Positions 43,613-51,433 of a DNA stretch of 64,000 nucleotides are shown here, one piece after another. The translations under genes and the position numbers were made by a program. Each line of letters begins with the position of its first letter. Within the stretch, counting starts at the first letter, position 1. Under the pieces are notes generated by a model, which searched no databases, was not told where the DNA came from, and saw only the letters and a list, made by a program, of their open reading frames with translations. Source of the stretch: Allobosea sp. 67-29 (GTDB taxonomy: Bacteria > Pseudomonadota > Alphaproteobacteria > Rhizobiales > Beijerinckiaceae); the NCBI RefSeq assembly GCF_001898115.1, contig NZ_MKSQ01000007.1, positions 124,001 through 188,000 on the forward strand. The letters run 5' to 3'.

Positions 43613-44728
43613 ATGGCCAGCAAGACCGTCTGCGTGATCAAGATCGATGGGCAGGACGTCAGTTCCGACGTCATGCCGTACCTCATGAACCTGTCGATCA
43701 CGGACAAGGCCGGGTTCAGTTCTGACGAGTGCTCGATTGAGCTCGACGACCGTGGCGGGGTTCTCGCGTTCCCGCGCGACGGCGCAGCCATCGAAATCTA
43801 CATGGGCGACCGGAACGGCGTCCGGCTCGCCTTCCGTGGCACGGTCGACGAAGTGAAGACGAAGGGCGACCGGGACGGCGGAACCGTCCTGACGGTGTCC
43901 GGTAAGGGCTTCGACACCAAGGGGAAGGCCAAGGAACAGCGGCAGAAGCATTGGGACGACAAGACCCTGTCCGATGTCATGAGCGAGGCGGGCAGGGCGG
44001 CCGGGCTCGACAGCGTCCAGGTCTCTCCCGCGCTCGCCGGCATCACCCGGAAGTATTGGGCGATGCAGAACGAGTCGTTCATCCACTTCGGCGAGCGCCT
44101 GGCGCGCGAGGTCGGCGGAACCTTCAAGATTTCGGGCGGCAAGGCGATCATCGCCGAACGCAATGGGGGCAAGAGCGCCAGCGGCGCCGACCTGCCGACC
44201 ATCTCCGCGACGCGCGGCGTCAACCTGTTGGGATGGGACATCAATCCGGTCTTGGGCCGGCCGCGATATGCCGAGACGAAATCGAGGTACTACGATGCAA
44301 AGGCTGCGAAGTGGGTTTATCGCACCGAGCAGATCGAAGACCCCGATGCGAAAGCCACCTTCGTCGACCGCTATTCTGCCGCGGACGAGTTAGAAGCCTC
44401 CATCAGAGCGCTGTCATTCAAGAAGGAATCGGAGCGCAGCAAAGGCGCCGGCACCATCAGCATCGACGGAAACGTTGATGCCCAGCCCGAAGCGAACGTG
44501 ATCCTTGCGAACGCCCGCCCCGGCGCAGATGGCACCTATCGGATCGACGGCGTGCAGCACGAATTCAACCGGTCGAGCGGCTGGACCACGCGGCTCGACG
44601 TGAAGCAGCCGCAGGGCGAAGCCGGTAAGGACAGCCGGACGTCGAAGCGGAAAGTCAGCACCGCAAGGCCGAGCGGCATCCAGGACAGCACGAACCGAAC
44701 GGGGGAGGCTACCTTGGCGGTCGGTTAA
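43613..44728 (+). CDS. P2 gpD-like late control/tail hub protein
   Basis: A 371-residue protein of the phage late-control gene D / VgrG-gp27-gp5-like hub family. It begins MASKTVCVIKIDGQDVSSDV, and has SLSITDKAG-like opening strands, GFDTKGKAKEQRQKHW, the fold marker ENFIHFGERLAREVGG-type stretch (seen as ESFIHFGERLAREVGG), and the late LDVKQPQGEAGKDS linker. In P2 the product closes the tube at the baseplate and also has a control role. GGGGG precedes the ATG. No baseplate partners (gpV, W, I, J) are present in the element. Confidence 0.87.
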   Translation: MASKTVCVIKIDGQDVSSDVMPYLMNLSITDKAGFSSDECSIELDDRGGVLAFPRDGAAIEIYMGDRNGVRLAFRGTVDEVKTKGDRDGGTVLTVSGKGFDTKGKAKEQRQKHWDDKTLSDVMSEAGRAAGLDSVQVSPALAGITRKYWAMQNESFIHFGERLAREVGGTFKISGGKAIIAERNGGKSASGADLPTISATRGVNLLGWDINPVLGRPRYAETKSRYYDAKAAKWVYRTEQIEDPDAKATFVDRYSAADELEASIRALSFKKESERSKGAGTISIDGNVDAQPEANVILANARPGADGTYRIDGVQHEFNRSSGWTTRLDVKQPQGEAGKDSRTSKRKVSTARPSGIQDSTNRTGEATLAVG

Positions 44729-44893
44729 GGGGCTTTGCGATACGACGGTCACAGGCTTGATACGAAGATTTGCCTGCCTGGTCGGCTATCCAAAGGGAAT
44801 TGAGGTTCCGGACCCCACTTTCCCAACAAACCGGATGACTCGCGCTTTTTGATTCGGCTAGCCTCCCGCCATCAAAATGCGGGGGGAAGGCCG

Positions 44894-45790
44894 ATGATTA
44901 GGACTATTCACCTAAGGGGGGTTCAGTGGATCGGTCGAACTGAAAACCTTCTCGATCTCCTTCGCACGACGTTGGCTGCCTGTCCCCACGTGGACGATAC
45001 CGAGTGTCGGGTCGGCGGTCAGATTTGCGAAGTCCGCCATCGCCACGTTTCGCAAGATGAAATCAGGCTGCATCTATCCTTGCATGTTCCAGGCGCGCAT
45101 AGGGGAATTCGTCCGCATGCAGGTGGGCAGCCGGCCGGAGATCTTTCGACGGCAGTAGCTCCGGACGGATCGGAGTTCACGGAGCGCGAACTCGCTCTGG
45201 TAGTACGACGTCAGCACGTTGGATATGTGGCCGCAGGCAGAGCCAGAAGTGAGACGGTTGCTAGGGCGCTGGCGAAACTCGTTGAGTTGCAACATGGGGC
45301 GGATATCGGCAATCGCCTCGTGCTGTCGGCCAGAGCGGACCCGGCAGCGATACAGAGGATGTTGGCGCAAGGCGTCGATCGGTTTGATCTTGGGGTCTCG
45401 CTTCCGCATGCCGACGCAGCCGAAGTCGTTGACGGACAGCCGCTGTCACTTTCTGACACCATTGGTAGGGCAATAGTGAGAGGACTCTCAACACGTTTGC
45501 ATGTCGATCACCGCGAGGACCAAGTCGATGAGTTGGCGAACATGGACGTGAATATCTCCATCAATGCCCGGAGAGGAGCGCCCGCGGCTGAGATCGAAGC
45601 GCTGACCACTCTCGCAACCGAAGCGGTCGAAGACGATGAAGAGTTCGCAATTCGAACGTTAACGAAAGCCAGATTTACACGTGAAGAGCTTCTTTTGCGA
45701 TCAAGTTACTATGATCCAGGTAATGAAGCAATCTTGAGCGTTGATATGGCCTGGAACAAAATCGCAGAATTCTTGGATTCGATCCAATGA
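44894..45790 (+). CDS. Soluble cargo protein of unknown function (pair member A)
   Basis: A 298-residue protein with no signal or membrane helix. It shows a mixed alpha/beta N-terminus (RTIHLRGVQWIGRTENLLDL), a mid-domain (ALVVRRQHVGYVAAGRARSE), and an acidic C-terminus with EAVEDDEEFAIRT. GGGGGAAGG precedes the ATG. The next gene starts inside its stop (ATGA), so the two act together. I do not recognise a family; general layout recalls a sensor or effector encoded with a membrane partner. It lies between the gpD gene and the integrase end. Confidence 0.72.
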   Translation: MIRTIHLRGVQWIGRTENLLDLLRTTLAACPHVDDTECRVGGQICEVRHRHVSQDEIRLHLSLHVPGAHRGIRPHAGGQPAGDLSTAVAPDGSEFTERELALVVRRQHVGYVAAGRARSETVARALAKLVELQHGADIGNRLVLSARADPAAIQRMLAQGVDRFDLGVSLPHADAAEVVDGQPLSLSDTIGRAIVRGLSTRLHVDHREDQVDELANMDVNISINARRGAPAAEIEALTTLATEAVEDDEEFAIRTLTKARFTREELLLRSSYYDPGNEAILSVDMAWNKIAEFLDSIQ

Positions 45791-46293
45791 AAGACCCTGA
45801 AAGATTACCTACATCAAGAAAGATTGCTTACGGTCGAATTATCGTCATCGGCCTGTGCTTAGTCTCTTCGCTCATCCTAACGATTTTTTTCAGCGACAGA
45901 CTTACAAATAAAGCTGATGTTTTGGCGTTAATCGCAGCGATTTTTGCTATTCTTGCGGGTGTGTTGATCGCAATAATCAGCATCCTTGGCGATCCAAGTA
46001 TGCTTTTAGATCAATCTTGGCGTCATAGTTATCTCTCTGCCGAGGAGACACAAAGAAAAATACACAGGCAAACAGATATATTCATAATATATATCATTCT
46101 ACTGTCTGCTTTGTTTGTTTTTCTCCTATGCCCCGAGGGGAGTGTTCAATATAGAATAGCGCAAATCGTGTGTTTCTTCCTTACGTCGTTAGCGTTCCAA
46201 GCATCTCTGACCCTTCCATTCTCTCTTCGTTCCATTCAGAGACAGAGGCTCAACAAAGCCATAGCCCATCTCAGGGCGGGCAAAGCTGGATGA
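45787..46293 (+). CDS. AT-rich four-helix membrane protein (pair member B)
   Basis: A 168-residue protein with four hydrophobic helices at about 18-35, 43-67, 98-114 and 124-143 and a charged cytoplasmic-type loop between helices two and three. The coding DNA is much more AT-rich than the flanks (runs such as ATAATATATATCATT), pointing to recent acquisition. The ATGA overlap with the preceding gene shows translational coupling. Small multi-helix membrane proteins next to a soluble partner are frequent effectors of anti-phage systems (Kiwa-type layout is one comparison); homology is not claimed. Confidence 0.75.
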   Translation: MKDPERLPTSRKIAYGRIIVIGLCLVSSLILTIFFSDRLTNKADVLALIAAIFAILAGVLIAIISILGDPSMLLDQSWRHSYLSAEETQRKIHRQTDIFIIYIILLSALFVFLLCPEGSVQYRIAQIVCFFLTSLAFQASLTLPFSLRSIQRQRLNKAIAHLRAGKAG

Positions 46294-46346
46294 AGTGAAT
46301 AGGCCGCCCCGATGATTTATTGGGCGCAGCGGATTGGGCTCGTCAT

Positions 46347-46577
46347 TTAAGATATCTTCCCAATTAAGAAGCCCACCCCAACCAGCATAATGGCTCCGAG
46401 CATGCTGCCGACCACAAACGTCCATGGCGGCGGGCTATTCTGCACGCGTTCCAAGAGCGGTTGCATCGACAAGCCCTGCCGTTCGGCGAAGACGCGCGAT
46501 CTTTCGACGAATGTGCGAAGTTCTGCCTGCCGGCGCTCGATGCGAGCAGTTTCAGCTTGCTGATCCATCGGCTGCAT
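46347..46577 (-). CDS. Small tail-anchored membrane protein overlapping integrase
   Basis: A 76-residue protein: a charged helical N-terminus (ETARIERRQAELRTFVERSR) and one C-terminal transmembrane helix (WTFVVGSMLGAIMLVGVGFL). GGGGAGG precedes the ATG, which overlaps the end of the integrase gene by 26 bases; it is the second gene of the integrase transcript. Candidates are a superinfection-exclusion or integrase-linked accessory protein. No family recognised. Confidence 0.6.
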   Translation of the reverse strand: MQPMDQQAETARIERRQAELRTFVERSRVFAERQGLSMQPLLERVQNSPPPWTFVVGSMLGAIMLVGVGFLIGKIS

Positions 46578-47835
46578 TTTCCTCCCCGGCTTCTGACTTT
46601 GAGCAGAAGGCAGCCCATTCATCCATGAGCGTCCGACGTTTTTCGAGTGCGTCCCCGCGGCGGTAGGCCCTCTCCGTTTCGTCGCCGACAACATGCGCAA
46701 GCGCGGCCTCGGCAATCTCGCGAGGAACGGATGTGCATTCGCCAGCCCAATCGCGAAATGAGCTACGGAAGCCATGAACGGTGATGCCGGTCAGCTTCAT
46801 CCGGTCGTGCAAAAGCATCGCCATCGACATGTTGGAAAGAGGCCGCCCCTTCCGCTGGCCTGGGAATACGAACGACTCGCCCTGATCGTCCTTGGGGCGC
46901 AGCTTGGCGGCCACGTTGAGCACGGCGAGGGCTGAATCAGATAGCGGTACGCGATGTTCGCGCTTCGCCTTCATGCGTCCTGCCGGAACCGTCCAGACAG
47001 CAGCATTGAGATCAATCTCTTTCCACTGCGCGCCGAGCGTTTCGCCGGACCGAGCCGCAGTCAGAATCGTGAACTCAACCGCGAGGGCGGCCACCGCCTG
47101 ACGCTGGCGGAGCGCCGTCATAAATTCCGGGACGTCGGCATAGGGCAGGGCGGCGTGATGGCCGCGGCTGAGCTTCCTGCGCCTCGGCAGCAGCCGGTCC
47201 AGATGGTTGCGCCACTGCGCCGGATTGAAGCCGCTGCGGAGCCCCTTGGCGCTCGCGGCAGCAAGTACCGCCTCTATTCGGCCGCGCAGACGGCTCGCCG
47301 TCTCGGGCTTCTCCTGCCAGATGGGCGATAGCACCGAGAGCACATGGTCAGTCTCGACCTTGTCGACGGGCAGGGCGCGTAGGGCCGCGAGGGCTTCGCG
47401 ATGCTGCTTCTCGGAAGCCACATCGATTCGCAGCTTACTAGCGTCTGCTTCGGTGTTGCCCAACGTCGTGCGCCATTGCTCGATGTGTTTGGGATTGCTC
47501 CAGCCTGGCGCCATGTCATCTACATAGCCGTTGGCGACCTCCCCGAAAGTCGGCGTCGCGACGATCTCGGCACGCTTGTTCTGCAGAGGGTCAAGCCCAT
47601 CGACGAGGAGCGCTCGAGCTGCTTGCGAACGGTCTCGCGCCTTCGCTAGCGAGATATCGCGCGCTGACCCTAGCCCCATCTCTTTGAGCTTGCCGTGTGT
47701 CCGATAGAGGAAAACCCACCGCCGGCCGCCATTGGGCGAGATCGAGAAATACAGGTTCCCGCCATCGGCATAGCGTCCTGCCTCGGTCACCGTCGCTACG
47801 AACCGCGCGGATAATCGGTTCAGTCCTCTGCTCAT
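46552..47835 (-). CDS. P4-type tyrosine-recombinase integrase
   Basis: Catalyses site-specific integration and excision between the tRNA-Ser core sites. The 427-residue protein has an N-terminal DUF4102-like arm-binding domain (RYADGGNLYFSISPNGGRRW), a SAM-like core-binding domain at about 95-200, and the catalytic residues Arg262, His354, Arg357, His381 and Tyr391. The start at MSRGLNRL is supported because the upstream in-frame codons run through the tandem arm-type repeats. It lies at the right end of the element, reading inward. Confidence 0.93.
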   Translation of the reverse strand: MSRGLNRLSARFVATVTEAGRYADGGNLYFSISPNGGRRWVFLYRTHGKLKEMGLGSARDISLAKARDRSQAARALLVDGLDPLQNKRAEIVATPTFGEVANGYVDDMAPGWSNPKHIEQWRTTLGNTEADASKLRIDVASEKQHREALAALRALPVDKVETDHVLSVLSPIWQEKPETASRLRGRIEAVLAAASAKGLRSGFNPAQWRNHLDRLLPRRRKLSRGHHAALPYADVPEFMTALRQRQAVAALAVEFTILTAARSGETLGAQWKEIDLNAAVWTVPAGRMKAKREHRVPLSDSALAVLNVAAKLRPKDDQGESFVFPGQRKGRPLSNMSMAMLLHDRMKLTGITVHGFRSSFRDWAGECTSVPREIAEAALAHVVGDETERAYRRGDALEKRRTLMDEWAAFCSKSEAGEENAADGSAS

Positions 47836-47847
47836 CGTTCCTACCTG

Positions 47848-47870
47848 CTGCCCTAACTCCTGCCCCAACT
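47848..47870 (+). repeat. Right arm-type integrase site (tandem pair)
   Basis: Two CTGCCCYAACT units with one base between, 13 bases upstream of the integrase ATG. Same orientation and spacing as the pair at the left end (20 of 23 identical). The place suggests that integrase binding also represses its own promoter. Confidence 0.6.
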
Positions 47871-47959
47871 TGAGCATGAGATTGCCTGATAGAGCATGAT
47901 ATGAGCTGAGAGTGACAGATCAACTAATTCCTTGATTTTACGTCATTTACTGAGAAATC

Positions 47960-47979
47960 CCGGCAAGGACCGGCAAGGT
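47960..47979 (+). repeat. Tandem nonamer near attR
   Basis: CCGGCAAGGA followed at once by CCGGCAAGGT, 22 bases inside the right core. Could be an additional protein-binding site (integration host or directionality factor). Lower certainty than the arm repeats. Confidence 0.4.
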
Positions 47980-48000
47980 CGGATAAGTCGCTAACGCGGA

Positions 48001-48015
48001 CACCCCTTCCGCCAA
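48001..48015 (+). repeat. attR core (15-bp direct repeat)
   Basis: CACCCCTTCCGCCAA, identical to the tRNA-Ser 3' end. It marks the right limit of the element; the following bases differ from the tRNA flank. Confidence 0.88.
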
Positions 48016-48317
48016 TCCGGAGCATGGCGGCGCCAGCTGAGCGCAGCTCGTCGGACGGAAGCGCCGCCCGAAAGTCGGCGTGGCCGAAGAGACACGCTCT
48101 CGCGAAAAGTGGAAATCCTGCGACGGGCACATTGACATGTGTCTCGTTTCCGACACTTTTGTGCCCGATCCGGGGCAGCGGGATGGCCCATGAGCGGCGT
48201 CGCATCAGGCGCTCGTCGTTTAACGATCCCTTAATGGAATTGGCCGAAAACTCGGCAAGGCTGCGCATGCGGCTTGCCTTGGTATGATTTTTTGGCCCGA
48301 AAGACGGAAATGACGGC
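48016..48317. other. Intergenic region right of attR with stem-loops
   Basis: No gene is seen here. GGGCACA at 48125-48131 pairs with TGTGCCC at 48160-48166, with inner TGTC/GACA complementarity, giving a stable hairpin. GGCAAG at 48254 and CTTGCC at 48273 form another, followed by a GATTTTTT tract that may act as a weak terminator or part of the rlpA leader. Confidence 0.4.
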
Positions 48318-49496
48318 ATGATTCGAGGCGCGCGCTTTTCGGCCACGGAGACATCCCCAGAATTTTCCGGGTCGGCGACGGCGCCCTTCAGTCGCGTTTC
48401 CATCGCCAGGTTAGGGTGCGTCGTTCTCGTCGGCCTGCTCGCAGCCAATTGCGCCGGCAACCAGGTTGCCGGCCGCCGCTCCAAGGAGATCGGTGCGTTT
48501 CCGCAGTGGAAATACGGTGCTGCCAGCCCCCGTGTCGTCGCCGACGGCCAGCCTGTGCCGAAGGGCGGCGGCCGCCATCTCGTGGGCAAGGCCTATTCCG
48601 TCGCCGGCAAGCGCTACGTTCCGTTCGAGAAGCCCGTCGGGTTCTCGGCGGTCGGCACCGCCTCGTGGTACGGCGAGGCGTTCCACGGCCGCCGCACCGC
48701 GAACGGCGAGGTCTACGACCGCAACAGCATCACGGCGGCGCATCCGACCATGCCGCTTCCGGCCTATGCCCGCGTGACCAATCTGCTCAACAACCGGTCG
48801 ATCATCGTGCGTGTCAATGATCGCGGCCCGTTCCATGGCGGGCGCCTGATGGACGTGTCGCAGCGCACCGCCGAGGCCCTGGCCTTCCGCCATCTCGGCA
48901 CGGCGCGGATCAAGATGGAATATCTCGGCCAAGCCTCTCTCGCCGGCTCGGATGACAAGCTTCTCCTCGCGACCCTTCGTACCGACGGCTCGCCGGCGCC
49001 GATCCCTGGAACGAGCGCGCGGACGATGGTCGCCAGCGCCAGCGGCGCCTCCACGAACCGGACCCCGAGCCCGGACATCGAGGACCAGATCGACACCCAG
49101 GCCGAGGCTCCGCTCCCGAGCGCGGCGTCAGACCGCCAGCCCGTCGCGCAAGCCTATGCCCCGCCGCAGCCGCGGACGATCGCTCCGGCCGAACCGATCG
49201 TCGCCACGCTCGCTTCGGCGCATTCGACGCCGTTCGCCCAGTCGGCTCCCATAGCGGCGACGCCCGTGCGGGGTGCCCCGCTGCCGCCGAACCGCCCCTT
49301 CGATCTCGACACGATTGCCAACGCCGCACGGCCGGTCGTGGTTCCCGCAACGCTGCGCACGACCTTGCCTCCGGTGCGCGCCAGCGTCGCGAGCCTGTTC
49401 GCTTCACCCGAGAAGGCTCCGATCGAGCGCTTCGGCAAGACGCATCCGCTCAATCGCCTCGTGCCGCACAGCCTGCAGTCGCTGGCACGGAATTGA
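48318..49496 (+). CDS. rlpA: RlpA-like septal lytic transglycosylase lipoprotein
   Basis: Outer-membrane lipoprotein of 392 residues with a lipobox LLAANC (Cys about 46) and a double-psi beta-barrel domain at about residues 108-205 (GTASWYGEAFHGRRTANGE, NDRGPFHGGRLMDVSQRTAE). The C-terminal half is low-complexity Pro/Ala/Ser and no SPOR domain is visible. RlpA cleaves denuded glycan strands at the septum. It heads the dac-tmk-holB-metG-tatD block that is common in Hyphomicrobiales. Confidence 0.88.
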   Translation: MIRGARFSATETSPEFSGSATAPFSRVSIARLGCVVLVGLLAANCAGNQVAGRRSKEIGAFPQWKYGAASPRVVADGQPVPKGGGRHLVGKAYSVAGKRYVPFEKPVGFSAVGTASWYGEAFHGRRTANGEVYDRNSITAAHPTMPLPAYARVTNLLNNRSIIVRVNDRGPFHGGRLMDVSQRTAEALAFRHLGTARIKMEYLGQASLAGSDDKLLLATLRTDGSPAPIPGTSARTMVASASGASTNRTPSPDIEDQIDTQAEAPLPSAASDRQPVAQAYAPPQPRTIAPAEPIVATLASAHSTPFAQSAPIAATPVRGAPLPPNRPFDLDTIANAARPVVVPATLRTTLPPVRASVASLFASPEKAPIERFGKTHPLNRLVPHSLQSLARN

Positions 49497-49545
49497 CGTC
49501 GCTCCGGCTTGACCGGAGCCACGGCGCTCTGCTTCAGATCGAGGC

Positions 49546-50784
49546 ATGAGCGTGGCGTATTTTTCGGGAGTGCGAGGCAGGTCGAGTTCGGCGGGCGGGT
49601 GGCTTGCCGGGCCGGTCTGCGGTTTGGCGGTGGCGCTTCTCGTCACCGCCGTCGCGCTGCCCGCCCGGGCGCAGAATTTTCAGTCCCAGGCGCCTTTCGC
49701 TTTCCTGCTGGATTCGGATTCGGGCGCGGTCCTCTACGAAAAGGCAGCAGACGAGCCGATGGTGCCGGCCAGCATGGCCAAGATCGCCACAGCGCTCGTC
49801 GCATTCCAGGAGATCGCTGCGGGGCGCCTCAGCCTCGATAGCGAAATCGGCATATCCGAGAATGCCTGGCGCAAGGGCGGGGCGCCGGCTCGCGGCACCA
49901 CGATGTTCGCTATCGTACACAGCCGCATCCGGCTCTCCGATATCCTGCAGGGGCTGATCGTTCAGGCCGGCAACGACGCCGCCATCGCGCTGGCCGAGGC
50001 GATCGCCGGCGACGAGGCGACATTTGCCCGGGTGATGACGGAGCGGGTGAGGGCGCTCGGCCTGACCAGATCGGTCTTCCGCAACGCGACCGGCATGCCG
50101 GATCCCGAGCAGCGCGTGACGGCCCGCGAACTCGCCCTTCTGGCGAACCACATCGTCAGGACCTATCCCGACCTCTACAAGATCTTCGGCCAGCGGGAGT
50201 TCACCTGGAACAAGATCCGGCAGGTGAATCGCAATCCGCTCCTGACGATGGAGATCGGCGCCGATGGGCTGCAGACCGGGGATCTCGACGACTCCGGCTA
50301 TGGCCTCGTCGGTTCCGCGGTGGAAAACGGCCAACGGCTGATCGTCGTAGTGAACGGTCTCAAGACCGGCCGCGACCGCGCCTCGGAGGCGCGCAAGCTG
50401 CTGGAATGGGGCTTCCGTGCTTTCGAGAAGCGCCAGCTCTTCGGCGACGGCGAAGTGGTCGGGGAAGCCAGCGTGTATGGCGGCGAGAAGAGCCGCATCG
50501 CCTTGCGCACCAAGGGAGCGGTCAGCCTGCTGCTGCCGCGCGGCACGGGCGAGCGCCTTTCGGCCCGCATCGTCTACCAGGGGCCCCTGAACGTGCCCGT
50601 GCAGGAGGGCGCGCCCGTGGCGCAGCTGATCGTGTCGCGCGGCGAAGTGAAGACGCTGGCGGTGCCGCTCTATGCTGCCGAGACGGTGAAGGCGGGCAGC
50701 TTGCAGGGCCGTGCACTCGACGCGCTGCTCGAGCTCTCGACCGGTTGGGTTCGACAGGCGCTTGCGCGGATCACGCGGTCCTGA
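49546..50784 (+). CDS. D-alanyl-D-alanine carboxypeptidase homologue with altered active-site boxes
   Basis: PBP5/6-like (peptidase S11) protein of 412 residues with signal peptide (ALPARAQ). The nucleophile box SMAK is present at 76-79, but the SxN box reads AGN (141-143) and the KTG box reads QTG (243-245), so two of three motifs lack their catalytic residue. The C-terminal beta-rich domain of S11 peptidases is complete and no frameshift is seen. Either a non-catalytic or altered-specificity penicillin-binding protein, or a degenerate one. It lies between rlpA and tmk as do normal DacC genes. Confidence 0.85.
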   Translation: MSVAYFSGVRGRSSSAGGWLAGPVCGLAVALLVTAVALPARAQNFQSQAPFAFLLDSDSGAVLYEKAADEPMVPASMAKIATALVAFQEIAAGRLSLDSEIGISENAWRKGGAPARGTTMFAIVHSRIRLSDILQGLIVQAGNDAAIALAEAIAGDEATFARVMTERVRALGLTRSVFRNATGMPDPEQRVTARELALLANHIVRTYPDLYKIFGQREFTWNKIRQVNRNPLLTMEIGADGLQTGDLDDSGYGLVGSAVENGQRLIVVVNGLKTGRDRASEARKLLEWGFRAFEKRQLFGDGEVVGEASVYGGEKSRIALRTKGAVSLLLPRGTGERLSARIVYQGPLNVPVQEGAPVAQLIVSRGEVKTLAVPLYAAETVKAGSLQGRALDALLELSTGWVRQALARITRS

Positions 50785-50785
50785 C

Positions 50786-51433
50786 GTGAATCAAGGGCAT
50801 TTCATCACGCTCGAGGGCGGGGAGGGCGCCGGCAAGTCGACGCTGGCGCGGGCTCTGTCGCGGCGGCTGCGCGAGGGTGGCGCCAGCGTCGTGACGACGC
50901 GCGAGCCCGGCGGATCGCCCAAGGCGGAAGCGATCCGCGAGGCGATTCTGGCCGGCCGCATCAAATCGTTCGGTCCGTTCGCGGAGGCCCTGATGTTCTC
51001 CGCGGCGCGCATCGATCATATCGATCGGCTCATCAAGCCGGCGCTGGCCGAGGGCAATTGGGTGATCTGCGATCGCTTCATCGATTCCACCCGCGTCTAT
51101 CAGGGTGTGCTCGGCCAAATCGATCCCGGTCTGCTCGCCGAGCTGGAGCAGGCCACGATCGACGGGCTGATGCCGGAGCTGACGCTGATCCTCGATCTCG
51201 ATCCCCGCATCGGCCTCGCCCGCGCCGCGGCGCGGCGTCGCCCCGGCGAGAGCGTCGACCGTTTCGAAGGCGAGACGCTGGCGTTCCATCGCAAGCTGCG
51301 CGAGGCTTATCTCGGGATTGCCAAGCGGGAGCCGGGCCGCTGCGTCGTGCTCGATGCGGGCCAGCCGCCCGAGGCGCTGGCGGATGCCGCATGGTCGGCG
51401 GTGAACGAGCGTCTGACAAGGCGGGACAGCTGA
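50786..51433 (+). CDS. tmk: Thymidylate kinase
   Basis: Phosphorylates dTMP to dTDP. The 215-residue protein has P-loop LEGGEGAGKST, DR(Y/F) motif in CDRFIDSTRVYQG and the lid region ARRRPGESVDRFE. It begins with GTG one base after the carboxypeptidase stop; its stop overlaps the holB start (TGATG). Confidence 0.94.
   Translation: MNQGHFITLEGGEGAGKSTLARALSRRLREGGASVVTTREPGGSPKAEAIREAILAGRIKSFGPFAEALMFSAARIDHIDRLIKPALAEGNWVICDRFIDSTRVYQGVLGQIDPGLLAELEQATIDGLMPELTLILDLDPRIGLARAAARRRPGESVDRFEGETLAFHRKLREAYLGIAKREPGRCVVLDAGQPPEALADAAWSAVNERLTRRDS

Larger units (their letters stand above)
34055..48015. mobile_element. tRNA-Ser-integrated phage-satellite-like element (13.96 kb)
   Basis: Bounded by two identical 15-base copies of the tRNA-Ser 3' end. 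A tyrosine integrase is at the right end reading inward, an AlpA-like protein at the left end, and a primase-helicase next to an iteron region supplies autonomous replication. Phage-derived virion genes are limited to a tape-measure and a gpD-like hub protein. No terminase, portal, capsid or lysis gene is visible. Local composition is more AT-rich in the intergenic and cargo segments than in the flanking chromosome. The tRNA stays complete at the left junction. Confidence 0.85.

Noticed and set aside
43613..44728. gpD-like gene as part of a type VI secretion or tailocin cluster
   Set aside because: No sheath, tube, baseplate wedge or VgrG/Hcp partner is encoded nearby.
34055..48015. Interpretation as an integrative conjugative element
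   Set aside because: No relaxase, coupling protein or type IV secretion gene is present.
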